A stretch of DNA of 8,955 bases from Frankia sp. (lineage in GTDB: Bacteria; Actinomycetota; Actinomycetes; Frankiales; Frankiaceae), in assembly GCA_019689615.1 (NCBI GenBank), contig JADGHD010000166.1, positions 1 to 8,955 on the forward strand. Reading direction: 5' to 3'. The notes under the pieces were generated by a model. It was not told where the DNA came from. It saw only the letters and a program-made list of their open reading frames with translations, and made no database searches. Below are positions 1-5,817 of this stretch, piece after piece. A program made the translations under genes and the position numbers. Every line of letters begins with the position of its first letter. Positions within the stretch are counted from its first letter, which is position 1.

Positions 1-691
1 AGGCGGGCCGGCGGCCGAGCGAGGCCGTGATCCCGGCCAGGTGGGCCAGCCGGGCCACCTCGGACGAGCGGAACTTCGGCCCGCCGGGGCGCCCGACCAG
101 GATGGCCAGGCTCGGCCGGCCGACCGGGGCGGCGGCCAGGCACATCCCCCGCTCCGCCCACCGCGGCGGGAAGCCCTCGCTGACGTCGATCACCCGGGGG
201 CCGGCCAGCGGCATCCAGGGCAGCGGGCCGGCCGAGCGCGGCGGGCTGGAGTAGTCGTCCGCGCCGAACTCCGGCGCGCCCACCGAGGCCTCCCTGATCC
301 GGACATCGCCCGGCCCTGCCTGCTCCAGCAGCATCGCCCAGTCGGCGTGGAAGACCCCGGGGACCAGGTCGGTCAGCAGGCCCGGTGCCTCCTGCGGCCG
401 GTCGGTGAGCGCGTCCACCAGCTCCAGGTCGTCGCTCACCCCGGCGCCGGGCGCCAGGTACGGCCGCAGCGACTCCACCCGCACCCCGGGCACCGAGTGC
501 GCCGCGGTCAGCACGCTGTCCGCCAGCCCGCCCGGCGGCAGCGCGACCACCAGGTCGTCCACCGCCCCGGCTGGCGAGCGCTCCACCACCGCCAGGCTCA
601 CGATGTCGATCCCGGCGCGGCCGAGCGCGGTCGCCACGGCTCCCAGCGCGCCGGGCCGGTCAGGCAGCAGCAGGCGGAGAAGGTACGACAT
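1..691 (-). CDS. ACT domain-containing protein, partial (C-terminus beyond left edge)
   Basis: The minus strand reads open from an ATG at 691 to the window edge, giving 230 residues with no stop. Residues 1-75 form an ACT domain: the start MSYLLRLLLPDRPGALG has the strand plus the D-R-P-G-x-L-G turn of ligand-binding ACT modules, followed by a helix (AVATALGRAGIDI) and a second strand (VSLAVVERS). The rest (about 85-230) is not a second clear ACT repeat; its end (LAILVGRPGGPKFRSSEVARL) looks like a small sensory or acyltransferase-like fold that I cannot name. ACT domains usually bind amino acids and regulate enzymes, but no catalytic domain is visible. The gene is divergent from gatC; from memory, M. 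tuberculosis has the same pairing (Rv3013 and gatC Rv3012c), and family members are about 220 residues, so little is probably missing. No Shine-Dalgarno sequence precedes the ATG, but the ACT fold begins immediately, so the start is likely right. Ligand unknown. Confidence 0.88.
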   Translation of the reverse strand, partial: MSYLLRLLLPDRPGALGAVATALGRAGIDIVSLAVVERSPAGAVDDLVVALPPGGLADSVLTAAHSVPGVRVESLRPYLAPGAGVSDDLELVDALTDRPQEAPGLLTDLVPGVFHADWAMLLEQAGPGDVRIREASVGAPEFGADDYSSPPRSAGPLPWMPLAGPRVIDVSEGFPPRWAERGMCLAAAPVGRPSLAILVGRPGGPKFRSSEVARLAHLAGITASLGRRPA

Positions 692-768
692 GCTGTAGAG
701 GATTGCGGACGCTGGTGACGCCGGCGTTGCGTCCAGCGCGTCGCTCGGTGTCACGGCGGGTCGCGGTC

Positions 769-797
769 CTCACACCCGGCCTCGGGCGGGCTGTCAA
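769..797 (-). promoter_or_regulatory. Candidate promoter for the ACT-domain gene
   Basis: On the minus strand a perfect TTGACA lies at 797-792, followed after 17 bases by TGTGAG at 774-769. The -35 matches consensus, whereas the -10 matches poorly (TANNNT expected). If used, it would leave a leader of about 70 bases before the ATG at 691. A 10-bp palindrome, ACGCCGGCGT, sits at 718-727 within that leader. The exact -35 hexamer is uncommon by chance in DNA this GC-rich; the assignment remains an inference. Confidence 0.3.
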
Positions 798-863
798 CCG
801 GGGCGGGCCGGCACCGGGCCGGCGGCGGGGTGCGCCGAGCGGTGCCCCGCCTGCCGCTAGCCG

Positions 864-959
864 TACGATGACCTCACGTAGCTACGCCGGGGCGTCGCTC
901 GCCGTGCCCCCCGGCCCACGTAAGCCAACCGCCCGGCCATCGGCCGGAGGAAAAGGGGT
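864..959 (+). promoter_or_regulatory. Candidate gatC promoter -10, palindrome and ribosome-binding site
   Basis: TACGAT at 864-869 fits the actinobacterial -10 pattern TANNNT, but no convincing -35 stands 16-19 bases upstream. Just downstream, about where transcription would begin, is the perfect 10-bp palindrome CGTAGCTACG (877-886), a possible operator. A purine-rich tract covers 946-958: GGAGG at 946-950 is rather far from the gatC ATG (18 bases), while AAGGGG at 953-958 is better placed (10 bases), so the second element probably serves as the Shine-Dalgarno. The leader would be about 90 bases. Confidence 0.35.
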
Positions 960-968
960 CCCACCGTC

Positions 969-1265
969 ATGGCCATCACCCGGGACGAGGTAGCGCACCT
1001 CGCCCGCCTGTCGCGGATGTCGCTGTCCGACGACGAGCTGGACGCGCTCGCGCCCCAGCTCGAGGCGATCCTGTCGCATGTCGCCAGGGTCGCCGAGGTC
1101 GCCGCCGCCGACATCCCGCCGACCAGCCACGCGGTGCCGCTGACCAACGTCTTCCGGACCGACGCCGTGCAACCGTCGCTGCCCGTCGACGAGGTCCTCG
1201 CCGGCGCGCCCGCCGCCGAGGATGGGCGCTTCCGGGTCCCGCGGATCCTCGACCCGCAGGAGTAG
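969..1265 (+). CDS. gatC: Aspartyl/glutamyl-tRNA(Asn/Gln) amidotransferase subunit C
   Basis: This 98-residue protein is a normal full-length GatC, the small non-catalytic subunit that wraps around GatA and GatB and stabilises the amidotransferase. Family marks are in order: an N-terminal helix with HLARLSRMSLSDDEL (10-24), a second helix LEAILSHVARVAEV (31-44), the extended P-T-x-H-x-x-P-L-T-N-V-F-R-T-D segment (51-65), and the C-terminal A-P-x-x-x-x-G-R-F-x-V-P-R-I-L end (80-94). The ATG at 969 is preceded by a purine-rich ribosome-binding tract. It is the first gene of the gat operon. Unusually, 249 bases separate it from gatA, where close packing is common, so its dosage relative to GatA might be set separately by hairpins in that gap (inference). 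Confidence 0.95.
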   Translation: MAITRDEVAHLARLSRMSLSDDELDALAPQLEAILSHVARVAEVAAADIPPTSHAVPLTNVFRTDAVQPSLPVDEVLAGAPAAEDGRFRVPRILDPQE

Positions 1266-1328
1266 GCCCGGCCGGGCACCTGACCCTCGTGGCACCGGCC
1301 AGCCAGCCACCCCAGGCCGCCCACCGGC

Positions 1329-1345
1329 GGCCCGCCAGGCGGGCC
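1329..1345 (+). other. GC-rich hairpin 1 in gatC-gatA spacer
   Basis: The arms GGCCCGC (1329-1335) and GCGGGCC (1339-1345) are perfect complements with a three-base loop CAG. No T-tract follows, so it is not a classical intrinsic terminator. It could stabilise the 3' end of a gatC transcript or cause pausing. GC-rich DNA makes short perfect stems fairly likely by chance. Confidence 0.4.
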
Positions 1346-1406
1346 AGGACGACGGCAGCGGGGGCCATCCGGGCGGGTTGGCCCCGGCCAGCGGGCACGG
1401 CCGACA

Positions 1407-1432
1407 GTGGGCCGGGCGCGTGCCCGGCCCGC
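1407..1432 (+). terminator. Strong GC-rich hairpin 2, possible attenuator or terminator without a T-tract
   Basis: The arms GGGCCGGGC (1409-1417) and GCCCGGCCC (1422-1430) form a perfect 9-bp stem with the four-base loop GCGT. In RNA the stem extends by a U-G wobble (1408/1431) and a G-C pair (1407/1432). It lies 82 bases before the gatA start. The downstream bases are GCCCGCC rather than a U-tract, which is common for actinobacterial terminators but weakens the call. If it stops part of the transcription, gatC would be made in excess of gatA and gatB. Confidence 0.4.
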
Positions 1433-1514
1433 CCGCCAGCACCGAGCCCGCCCGCACCTTCGCCGCGCCGCCCGTGGCCGCCACGACCAAGACATGTAAG
1501 GGACTGACAGGCCG

Positions 1515-3014
1515 ATGACCGAAGCCCTCGCCGACGTCGCGCGGCTCACCGCCGCCGAGACCGCGGCCGCGATCGCCCGCGGTGAGCTGTCCGCCGTCGA
1601 GGCGACCCAGGCGGCGCTCGACCGGATCGCCAAGGTCGACGAAGCCGTCAACGCATTCCTGCACGTCGACACCGACGGCGCGCTCGCAGCGGCCGCCGCG
1701 GTGGACGCCAGCCGGGCCGCCGGCGAGCCGCTCGGCCCGCTGGCCGGCGTGCCGCTGGCGCTCAAGGACGTGCTCGTCGCCCGCGGGATGCCGACGACCT
1801 GCGGCAGCCGGATCCTGCATGGCTGGTACCCGCCGTACGACGCGACCGTCACCACCAGGCTGCGCGAGGCCGGGATCGTCATCGTCGGCAAGGCGAACAT
1901 GGACGAGTTCGCGATGGGCTCGTCGACGGAGAACTCCGCCTACGGCCCCACCCGCAACCCGTGGGACCTGAACCGGATCCCCGGCGGCAGCTCCGGTGGC
2001 TCGGCGGCGGCCGTCGCCGCGTTCGAGACGCCGCTGGCCGTCGGCACCGACACCGGCGGCTCGATCCGCCAGCCGGCCGCCGTCTGCGGCCTGGTCGGCG
2101 TCAAGCCCACCTACGGCGGGGTCAGCCGGTACGGGCTGGTCGCGTTCTCCAGCTCGCTCGACCAGGCCGGCCCGATGGCCCGCACGGTGCTCGACGCGGC
2201 GCTGCTGCACGCCGCGATCGGCGGCCACGACCCGCGCGACTCGACCAGCGTCGAGGTGCCGGTCCCGCCGGTGGTCGAGGCCGCCCAGCGCCGCGACGTC
2301 CGCGGGATGCGGGTCGGCGTCGTGCGCGAGCTGTCCGGCGATGGCTACGAGCCCGGGGTGGCGGCCCGCTTCGACGAGGCCGTCGCCGTGCTCGCCGAGC
2401 TAGGCGCCGAGGTCGTCGAGGTGAGCTGCCCGCACTTCGACTACGCGCTGCCCGCCTACTACCTCATCGCCCCGAGCGAGTGCTCGTCGAACCTGGCCCG
2501 GTTCGACGCGATGCGCTACGGCCTGCGGGTCGGCGACGACGGCGATGCCGGCGCCGAGCAGGTCATGAGCCGCACCCGGGACGCCGGCTTCGGCCCCGAG
2601 GTCAAGCGCCGCATCATGATCGGCACCTACGCGCTGTCGGCCGGGTACTACGACGCCTACTACGGCCAGGCGCAGAAGGTCCGCACGCTCATCAGTCGGG
2701 ACTTCGCCGCCGCGTTCGAGCAGGTCGACGTGCTGGTCTCGCCGACGAGCCCGACGGTGGCGTTCCCGCTGGGGTCCAAGGTCGACGACCCGATCGCGAT
2801 GTACCTCAACGACCTGTGCACGATCCCGGCCAACCTCGCCGGGCTGCCGGCGATGAGCGTGCCGGCCGGCCTGTCCGAGGGGCTGCCGGTCGGGTTCCAG
2901 ATCATGGCCCCTGCCTTCGCCGACGACCGGCTCTACCTGGTCGGTGGGGCGCTGGAGGCCGCCCTCGACGCCCGGCGCGGCTACCCGCTGCTGGCCGCGG
3001 CCCCCGGCCTGTGA
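1515..3014 (+). CDS. gatA: Aspartyl/glutamyl-tRNA(Asn/Gln) amidotransferase subunit A
   Basis: GatA is the glutaminase subunit: it hydrolyses glutamine and passes ammonia through a tunnel to GatB. The 499-residue length is normal for the amidase signature family. The Ser-cisSer-Lys triad is complete: Lys84 in LALKDV, cis-Ser159 in GGSSGGS (157-163) and Ser183 in TDTGGSIRQPA (178-188). The spacings of 75 and 24 residues equal those of the S. aureus enzyme (79/154/178). Other landmarks are GKANMDEFAMGSSTENSAYG (125-144), VGVKPTYGGVSRYGLVAFSSSLDQ within 194-216, and a C-terminal stretch LPAMSVPAGLSEGLPVGFQI. The ATG at 1515 has AAGGGA 11 bases upstream and the protein begins directly with the N-terminal helix, so the start is sound. 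Its TGA overlaps the ribosome-binding site of the next gene, indicating translational coupling. Nothing is missing or broken. Confidence 0.97.
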   Translation: MTEALADVARLTAAETAAAIARGELSAVEATQAALDRIAKVDEAVNAFLHVDTDGALAAAAAVDASRAAGEPLGPLAGVPLALKDVLVARGMPTTCGSRILHGWYPPYDATVTTRLREAGIVIVGKANMDEFAMGSSTENSAYGPTRNPWDLNRIPGGSSGGSAAAVAAFETPLAVGTDTGGSIRQPAAVCGLVGVKPTYGGVSRYGLVAFSSSLDQAGPMARTVLDAALLHAAIGGHDPRDSTSVEVPVPPVVEAAQRRDVRGMRVGVVRELSGDGYEPGVAARFDEAVAVLAELGAEVVEVSCPHFDYALPAYYLIAPSECSSNLARFDAMRYGLRVGDDGDAGAEQVMSRTRDAGFGPEVKRRIMIGTYALSAGYYDAYYGQAQKVRTLISRDFAAAFEQVDVLVSPTSPTVAFPLGSKVDDPIAMYLNDLCTIPANLAGLPAMSVPAGLSEGLPVGFQIMAPAFADDRLYLVGGALEAALDARRGYPLLAAAPGL

Positions 3015-3024
3015 GGAGCGGCTG

Positions 3025-3294
3025 ATGGTCGCGCTGCGCGGGTCGCGCCAGGACCGCACCCTGCTGATCGCCGTCTGGGTGCTCACGGTCGTCGTGCTGG
3101 TGCTCGGCGGCCTCGCCCGGGCGTGGCCGCTGCTGGTGTGGGGCGGCATCGGGCTGCTCGCCGCCGTGTTCCTGACCCGCATCTACATCCGCGACACCCG
3201 CGGCCCCGGCGCCCCAGGCGGCGGCGCCGGCGCGGGTGGCGGCCCCAACGAGCAGCCAGCTGACGACTCAGAAGACGCCGAGGAGCCCCGGTGA
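3025..3294 (+). CDS. Small two-helix membrane protein between gatA and gatB, function unknown
   Basis: I chose the ATG at 3025 because GAGGAG (3013-3018) stands six bases before it, overlapping the gatA stop; the frame is open further upstream (to 2944), but that part lies inside gatA. The product is 89 residues: a basic start (MVALRGSRQDR), hydrophobic helices at about 13-32 and 36-52 separated by a short R-A-W-P turn, then RIYIRDTRG and a soluble tail that is Gly/Ala/Pro-rich (61-74) and finally acidic (DDSEDAEE). The two-helix hairpin implies both ends on the same side; basic flanking residues suggest the cytoplasm. Its TGA overlaps the gatB GTG in a GTGA junction, so it is co-translated with gatB. 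I do not recognise a named family. From memory, a small hypothetical gene occupies this slot in Streptomyces too, whereas mycobacteria have pfkA there. A role with GatCAB is only suggested by position. Confidence 0.8.
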   Translation: MVALRGSRQDRTLLIAVWVLTVVVLVLGGLARAWPLLVWGGIGLLAAVFLTRIYIRDTRGPGAPGGGAGAGGGPNEQPADDSEDAEEPR

Positions 3295-4817
3295 GCACGA
3301 GTACCCCGTCCGCGCCGTCCGTGGTCGCGCCCGCGTCGTACGAGGACGCGATCGCCCGCTACGAGCCGGTGATCGGCCTGGAGACGCACGTCGAGCTTGG
3401 TACCGCGTCGAAGATGTTCTGCGGCTGCGCCACCACGTTCGGCGCCCCGCCGAACACCCAGGTCTGCCCGACCTGCCTGGGCCTGCCCGGCTCGCTGCCC
3501 GTCATCAACGAGGCGGCCGTCCGGTTCACCGTCATGATCGGGCTCGCGCTCAACTGCGAGATCGCGTCCTGGTGCCGGTTTGCCCGGAAGAACTACTTCT
3601 ACCCGGACATGCCGAAGAACTTCCAGATCAGCCAGTACGACGAGCCGCTGTGCACGAACGGCTGGCTGGCGGTCGAGGTGGACGGCGAGGTCCACCGGGT
3701 CGGCATCACCCGGGTGCACCTGGAGGAGGACACCGGCAAGTCGCTGCACGTCGGCGGCACCGGCCGGATCCACGGCGCCACCCACTCGCTGGTCGACTAC
3801 AACCGGGCCGGCATCCCGCTCGTGGAGATCGTCACCGAGCCGGACATCCGCTCCCCGGAACTCGCCCGGGCCTACGTCGACGAGCTGCGGGCGCTGTGCC
3901 GGGCGCTGGCCGTCTCCGACGTCCGGATGGAGCAGGGCTCGCTGCGCTGCGACGCCAACGTCTCGCTGCGCCCACGCACCGCCCCGGGCGAGCCACCGGC
4001 GCCGTTCGGCACCCGTACCGAGACGAAGAACCTCAACTCGCTGCGCTCGGTCGAGCGGGCCATCCGGTACGAGATCACCCGCCAGGCGGCGCTGCTCGAC
4101 GCCGGCGAGCGGATCACCCAGGAGACCCGGCACTTCGACGAGAACACCGGCCGCACGGCGTCCGGGCGGTCCAAGGAGGAGGCGACCGACTACCGGTACT
4201 TCCCCGAGCCCGACCTCGCGCCGCTCGCGCTGTCCCGGGAGTACGTCGAGGCGGTGCGGGCGTCGCTGCCGGAGCTGCCGTCCCAGCGGCGCGCCCGGCT
4301 GATCGCCGAGCACGGGTTCTCCAGCAAGGACCTGGCCGACATGAACAACGCGGGCGTGCTCGACCTCGTCGAGCAGACGATCGCCGCCGGCGCCCCGGCG
4401 GCGGCCGCCCGCAAGTGGTGGCTCAACGAGCTGGCCCGCCGCGCCGCCGACGCCACGGTCACCCCGGCCGAGCTGCCGATCCAGCCGGTCCAGGTCGCCA
4501 GGATCGTCGAGCTGGTCGCCGAGGGCACGCTCACCGACGCGCTCGCCCGCAAGGTGATCGACGGCGTGCTCGCCGGCGAGGGCGGCCCGGACGAGGTGGT
4601 CGCCGCCCGCAACCTCGCGGTCGTTACCGACGACTCGGCCCTGTCCGCCGCGGTCGACGCCGCGATCGCCGCCGCCCCCGACATCGCCGACAAGGTCCGC
4701 GGCGGCAAGATCAACGCCGTCGGCCCGCTGGTCGGCGCGGTCATGAAGGCGATGAAGGGCCAGGCAGACGCCGCCGCCGTGCGCGCCCTGCTGCTGGAGC
4801 GCCTCGGCGCCGGCTGA
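3291..4817 (+). CDS. gatB: Aspartyl/glutamyl-tRNA(Asn/Gln) amidotransferase subunit B
   Basis: GatB binds the misacylated tRNA, phosphorylates the glutamate or aspartate side chain with ATP, and amidates it with ammonia from GatA. The 508-residue protein has the GatB cradle domain first: YEPVIGLETHVEL (24-36), then four cysteines C44, C46, C59 and C62 in the C-G-C ... C-P-T-C-L-G-L-P-G pattern that binds zinc in several family members, and RKNYFYPDMPKNFQISQYD (99-117). The signature MEQGSLRCDANVSLR and the following TETKNLNSLRSVERAIRYE are intact. The helical and YqeY-like tail domain, which contacts tRNA, ends with GKINAVGPLVGAVMKAMKGQ. The GTG start at 3291 has AGGAG at 3281-3285 with five-base spacing and overlaps the upstream stop. 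The slightly long N-terminus (about 20 Ser/Pro/Ala residues before the domain) looks unstructured. No defect seen. Confidence 0.97.
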   Translation: MSTSTPSAPSVVAPASYEDAIARYEPVIGLETHVELGTASKMFCGCATTFGAPPNTQVCPTCLGLPGSLPVINEAAVRFTVMIGLALNCEIASWCRFARKNYFYPDMPKNFQISQYDEPLCTNGWLAVEVDGEVHRVGITRVHLEEDTGKSLHVGGTGRIHGATHSLVDYNRAGIPLVEIVTEPDIRSPELARAYVDELRALCRALAVSDVRMEQGSLRCDANVSLRPRTAPGEPPAPFGTRTETKNLNSLRSVERAIRYEITRQAALLDAGERITQETRHFDENTGRTASGRSKEEATDYRYFPEPDLAPLALSREYVEAVRASLPELPSQRRARLIAEHGFSSKDLADMNNAGVLDLVEQTIAAGAPAAAARKWWLNELARRAADATVTPAELPIQPVQVARIVELVAEGTLTDALARKVIDGVLAGEGGPDEVVAARNLAVVTDDSALSAAVDAAIAAAPDIADKVRGGKINAVGPLVGAVMKAMKGQADAAAVRALLLERLGAG

Positions 4818-4835
4818 CCGGCGGGCGGCCCGGTC
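4816..4835 (+). terminator. Hairpin at the gatB stop codon, weak terminator candidate
   Basis: GACCGG (4816-4821, overlapping the TGA) pairs perfectly with CCGGTC (4830-4835) around an eight-base GC-rich loop. No run of T follows. It is the only obvious stem at the end of the gat operon, so termination or 3'-end protection is possible, but a six-pair stem in such GC-rich DNA is weak evidence. Confidence 0.25.
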
Positions 4836-4863
4836 TCACCCGTCGGCGCGGGGCGGCGCTGGT

Positions 4864-4943
4864 TCGTCCCGCGCCGGGCGGCAGTCTCCTGTCGTCCTGC
4901 CCGGGCGGTGGCCCGTTGTCGTCCCGCCCGGGCCGCGGGCGCT
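4864..4943 (+). repeat. Three imperfect direct repeats, 27-28 bp period, before the phosphoesterase gene
   Basis: The core TCGTCC recurs at 4864-4869, 4892-4897 and 4919-4924, each time followed by a GC-rich block close to CGCCCGGGC. Units two (from 4890) and three (from 4917) are the most alike, sharing TGTCGTCC, one mismatch, then GCCCGGGC. Unit one is more diverged. The array fills most of the 136-bp gap between gatB and the phosphoesterase gene and ends about 10 bases before its first ATG. Within unit three, CGCCCG and CGGGCG (4925-4930, 4936-4941) can form a small stem. Too few and too diverged for CRISPR; repeated binding sites or slippage remnants are both possible. Confidence 0.45.
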
Positions 4944-4953
4944 GTGTGGCAGC

Positions 4954-5817
4954 ATGGGCGGGATGGCCGCCTCGTCCGGGACGCTGTACGCCACCAGCGA
5001 CATCCACGTCCGCCACCGGGAGAACCGGGCCGTCGTCGAGGCGATGTGGCCGACGGGGGACGAGGACTGGCTGCTCGTGGTCGGCGACGTCGCCGAGTAC
5101 GTCGCCGACATCCGCTGGGCGCTCGAGCTGCTGGCCGGCCGGTTCGCCCAGGTGGTCTGGGTGCCGGGCAACCACGAGCTGTGGACGCCCAGCCGCGACC
5201 CGGTCCAGCTGCGCGGCGTCGCCCGGTACTGGCACCTGGTCGACCTGTGCCGCGAGCTCGGCGTGCTCACCCCGGAGGACCCCTACCCGGTCTTCACCGG
5301 CCCGGACGGGCCGGTCCGGATCGCGCCGCTGTTCCTGCTCTACGACTACACCTTCCGCCCCGACGGCACGGCAACCAAGGAGGAGGCGCTCGCCTACGCC
5401 TACTCCACCGGGATCGTCTGCTCCGACGAGGCGCTGCTGTACCCGGACCCCTACCCGGGCCGGGACGACTGGTGCCGGGCCCGGGTGGCGGCGACCCAGG
5501 CCCGCCTCGACGCGCTGCCCGCCGACGGCCTGCCGACGGTCCTGGTCAACCACTTCCCGCTGGTCCGCGACCCGACCCGGGTGCTGCGCTACCCGGAGTT
5601 CGCCCAGTGGTGCGGGACCGAGCTGACCGCCGACTGGCACGTCCGCTACCGGGCGAGCGTGGTCGTCTACGGCCACCTGCACATCCCCAGGACGACCTAC
5701 CACGACGGCGTCCGCTTCGAGGAGGTCTCCCTCGGCTACCCGCGGGAGTGGACCCGCCGCCCGGCCCAGTACCAGCGGCCGCCGCTGCGCCAGATCCTGC
5801 CCGGGCCGACGCCCTAG
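4954..5817 (+). CDS. Calcineurin-like metallophosphoesterase
   Basis: The 287-residue protein carries every metal-binding block of the calcineurin-like phosphoesterase fold: D-x-H at 16-18 (TSDIHVRH), G-D at 44-45 (VVGDVAEYV), G-N-H-E at 72-75 (VPGNHELW), N-H at 199-200 (LVNHFPL) and G-H-L-H at 240-243 (VYGHLHI). It should therefore bind two metal ions and hydrolyse a phosphomonoester or phosphodiester; the substrate cannot be told from sequence. No signal peptide or membrane helix is present, so it is cytoplasmic. Two starts are possible, ATG 4954 and ATG 4963. Neither has a good Shine-Dalgarno; the domain begins at LYATSDIH, so both are compatible, and the longer is given here. It is on the same strand as gatB, 136 bp downstream, possibly by read-through. 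Its TAG overlaps the stop of the convergent penicillin-binding protein gene. Confidence 0.9.
   Translation: MGGMAASSGTLYATSDIHVRHRENRAVVEAMWPTGDEDWLLVVGDVAEYVADIRWALELLAGRFAQVVWVPGNHELWTPSRDPVQLRGVARYWHLVDLCRELGVLTPEDPYPVFTGPDGPVRIAPLFLLYDYTFRPDGTATKEEALAYAYSTGIVCSDEALLYPDPYPGRDDWCRARVAATQARLDALPADGLPTVLVNHFPLVRDPTRVLRYPEFAQWCGTELTADWHVRYRASVVVYGHLHIPRTTYHDGVRFEEVSLGYPREWTRRPAQYQRPPLRQILPGPTP

Larger units (their letters stand above)
1266..1514 (+). other. gatC-gatA spacer without a convincing gene
   Basis: This 249-bp stretch holds no protein-like reading frame: the only open plus-strand frames (for example 1289-1507) give Pro/Ala/Arg-rich low-complexity sequence typical of non-coding GC-rich DNA. 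It contains two compact inverted repeats, listed separately. Near its end, AAGGGA at 1498-1503, 11 bases before the gatA ATG at 1515, is a modest ribosome-binding site. The last 30 bases are less GC-rich (CATGTAAGGGACTGACAG), which would suit a second promoter or an accessible start region, but no clear -10/-35 pair is visible. Confidence 0.6.

Noticed and set aside
1289..1507. A 72-codon frame filling the gatC-gatA gap
   Set aside because: Pro/Ala/Arg-rich product, no ribosome-binding site and no hydrophobic or domain pattern; treated as non-coding.
882..2228. A 448-codon minus-strand open frame antisense to gatC and gatA
   Set aside because: It mirrors gatC/gatA codon bias and is low complexity; GatC and GatA are unmistakable on the other strand.
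4864..4943. CRISPR array
   Set aside because: The units are contiguous imperfect repeats without spacers and no cas gene is present.
3236..5626. A 796-codon open frame on the plus strand overlapping gatB and the phosphoesterase gene
   Set aside because: Its product is Arg/Gly/Ala/Pro low-complexity sequence without domains, a frame shadow caused by GC-rich third positions of the true genes.
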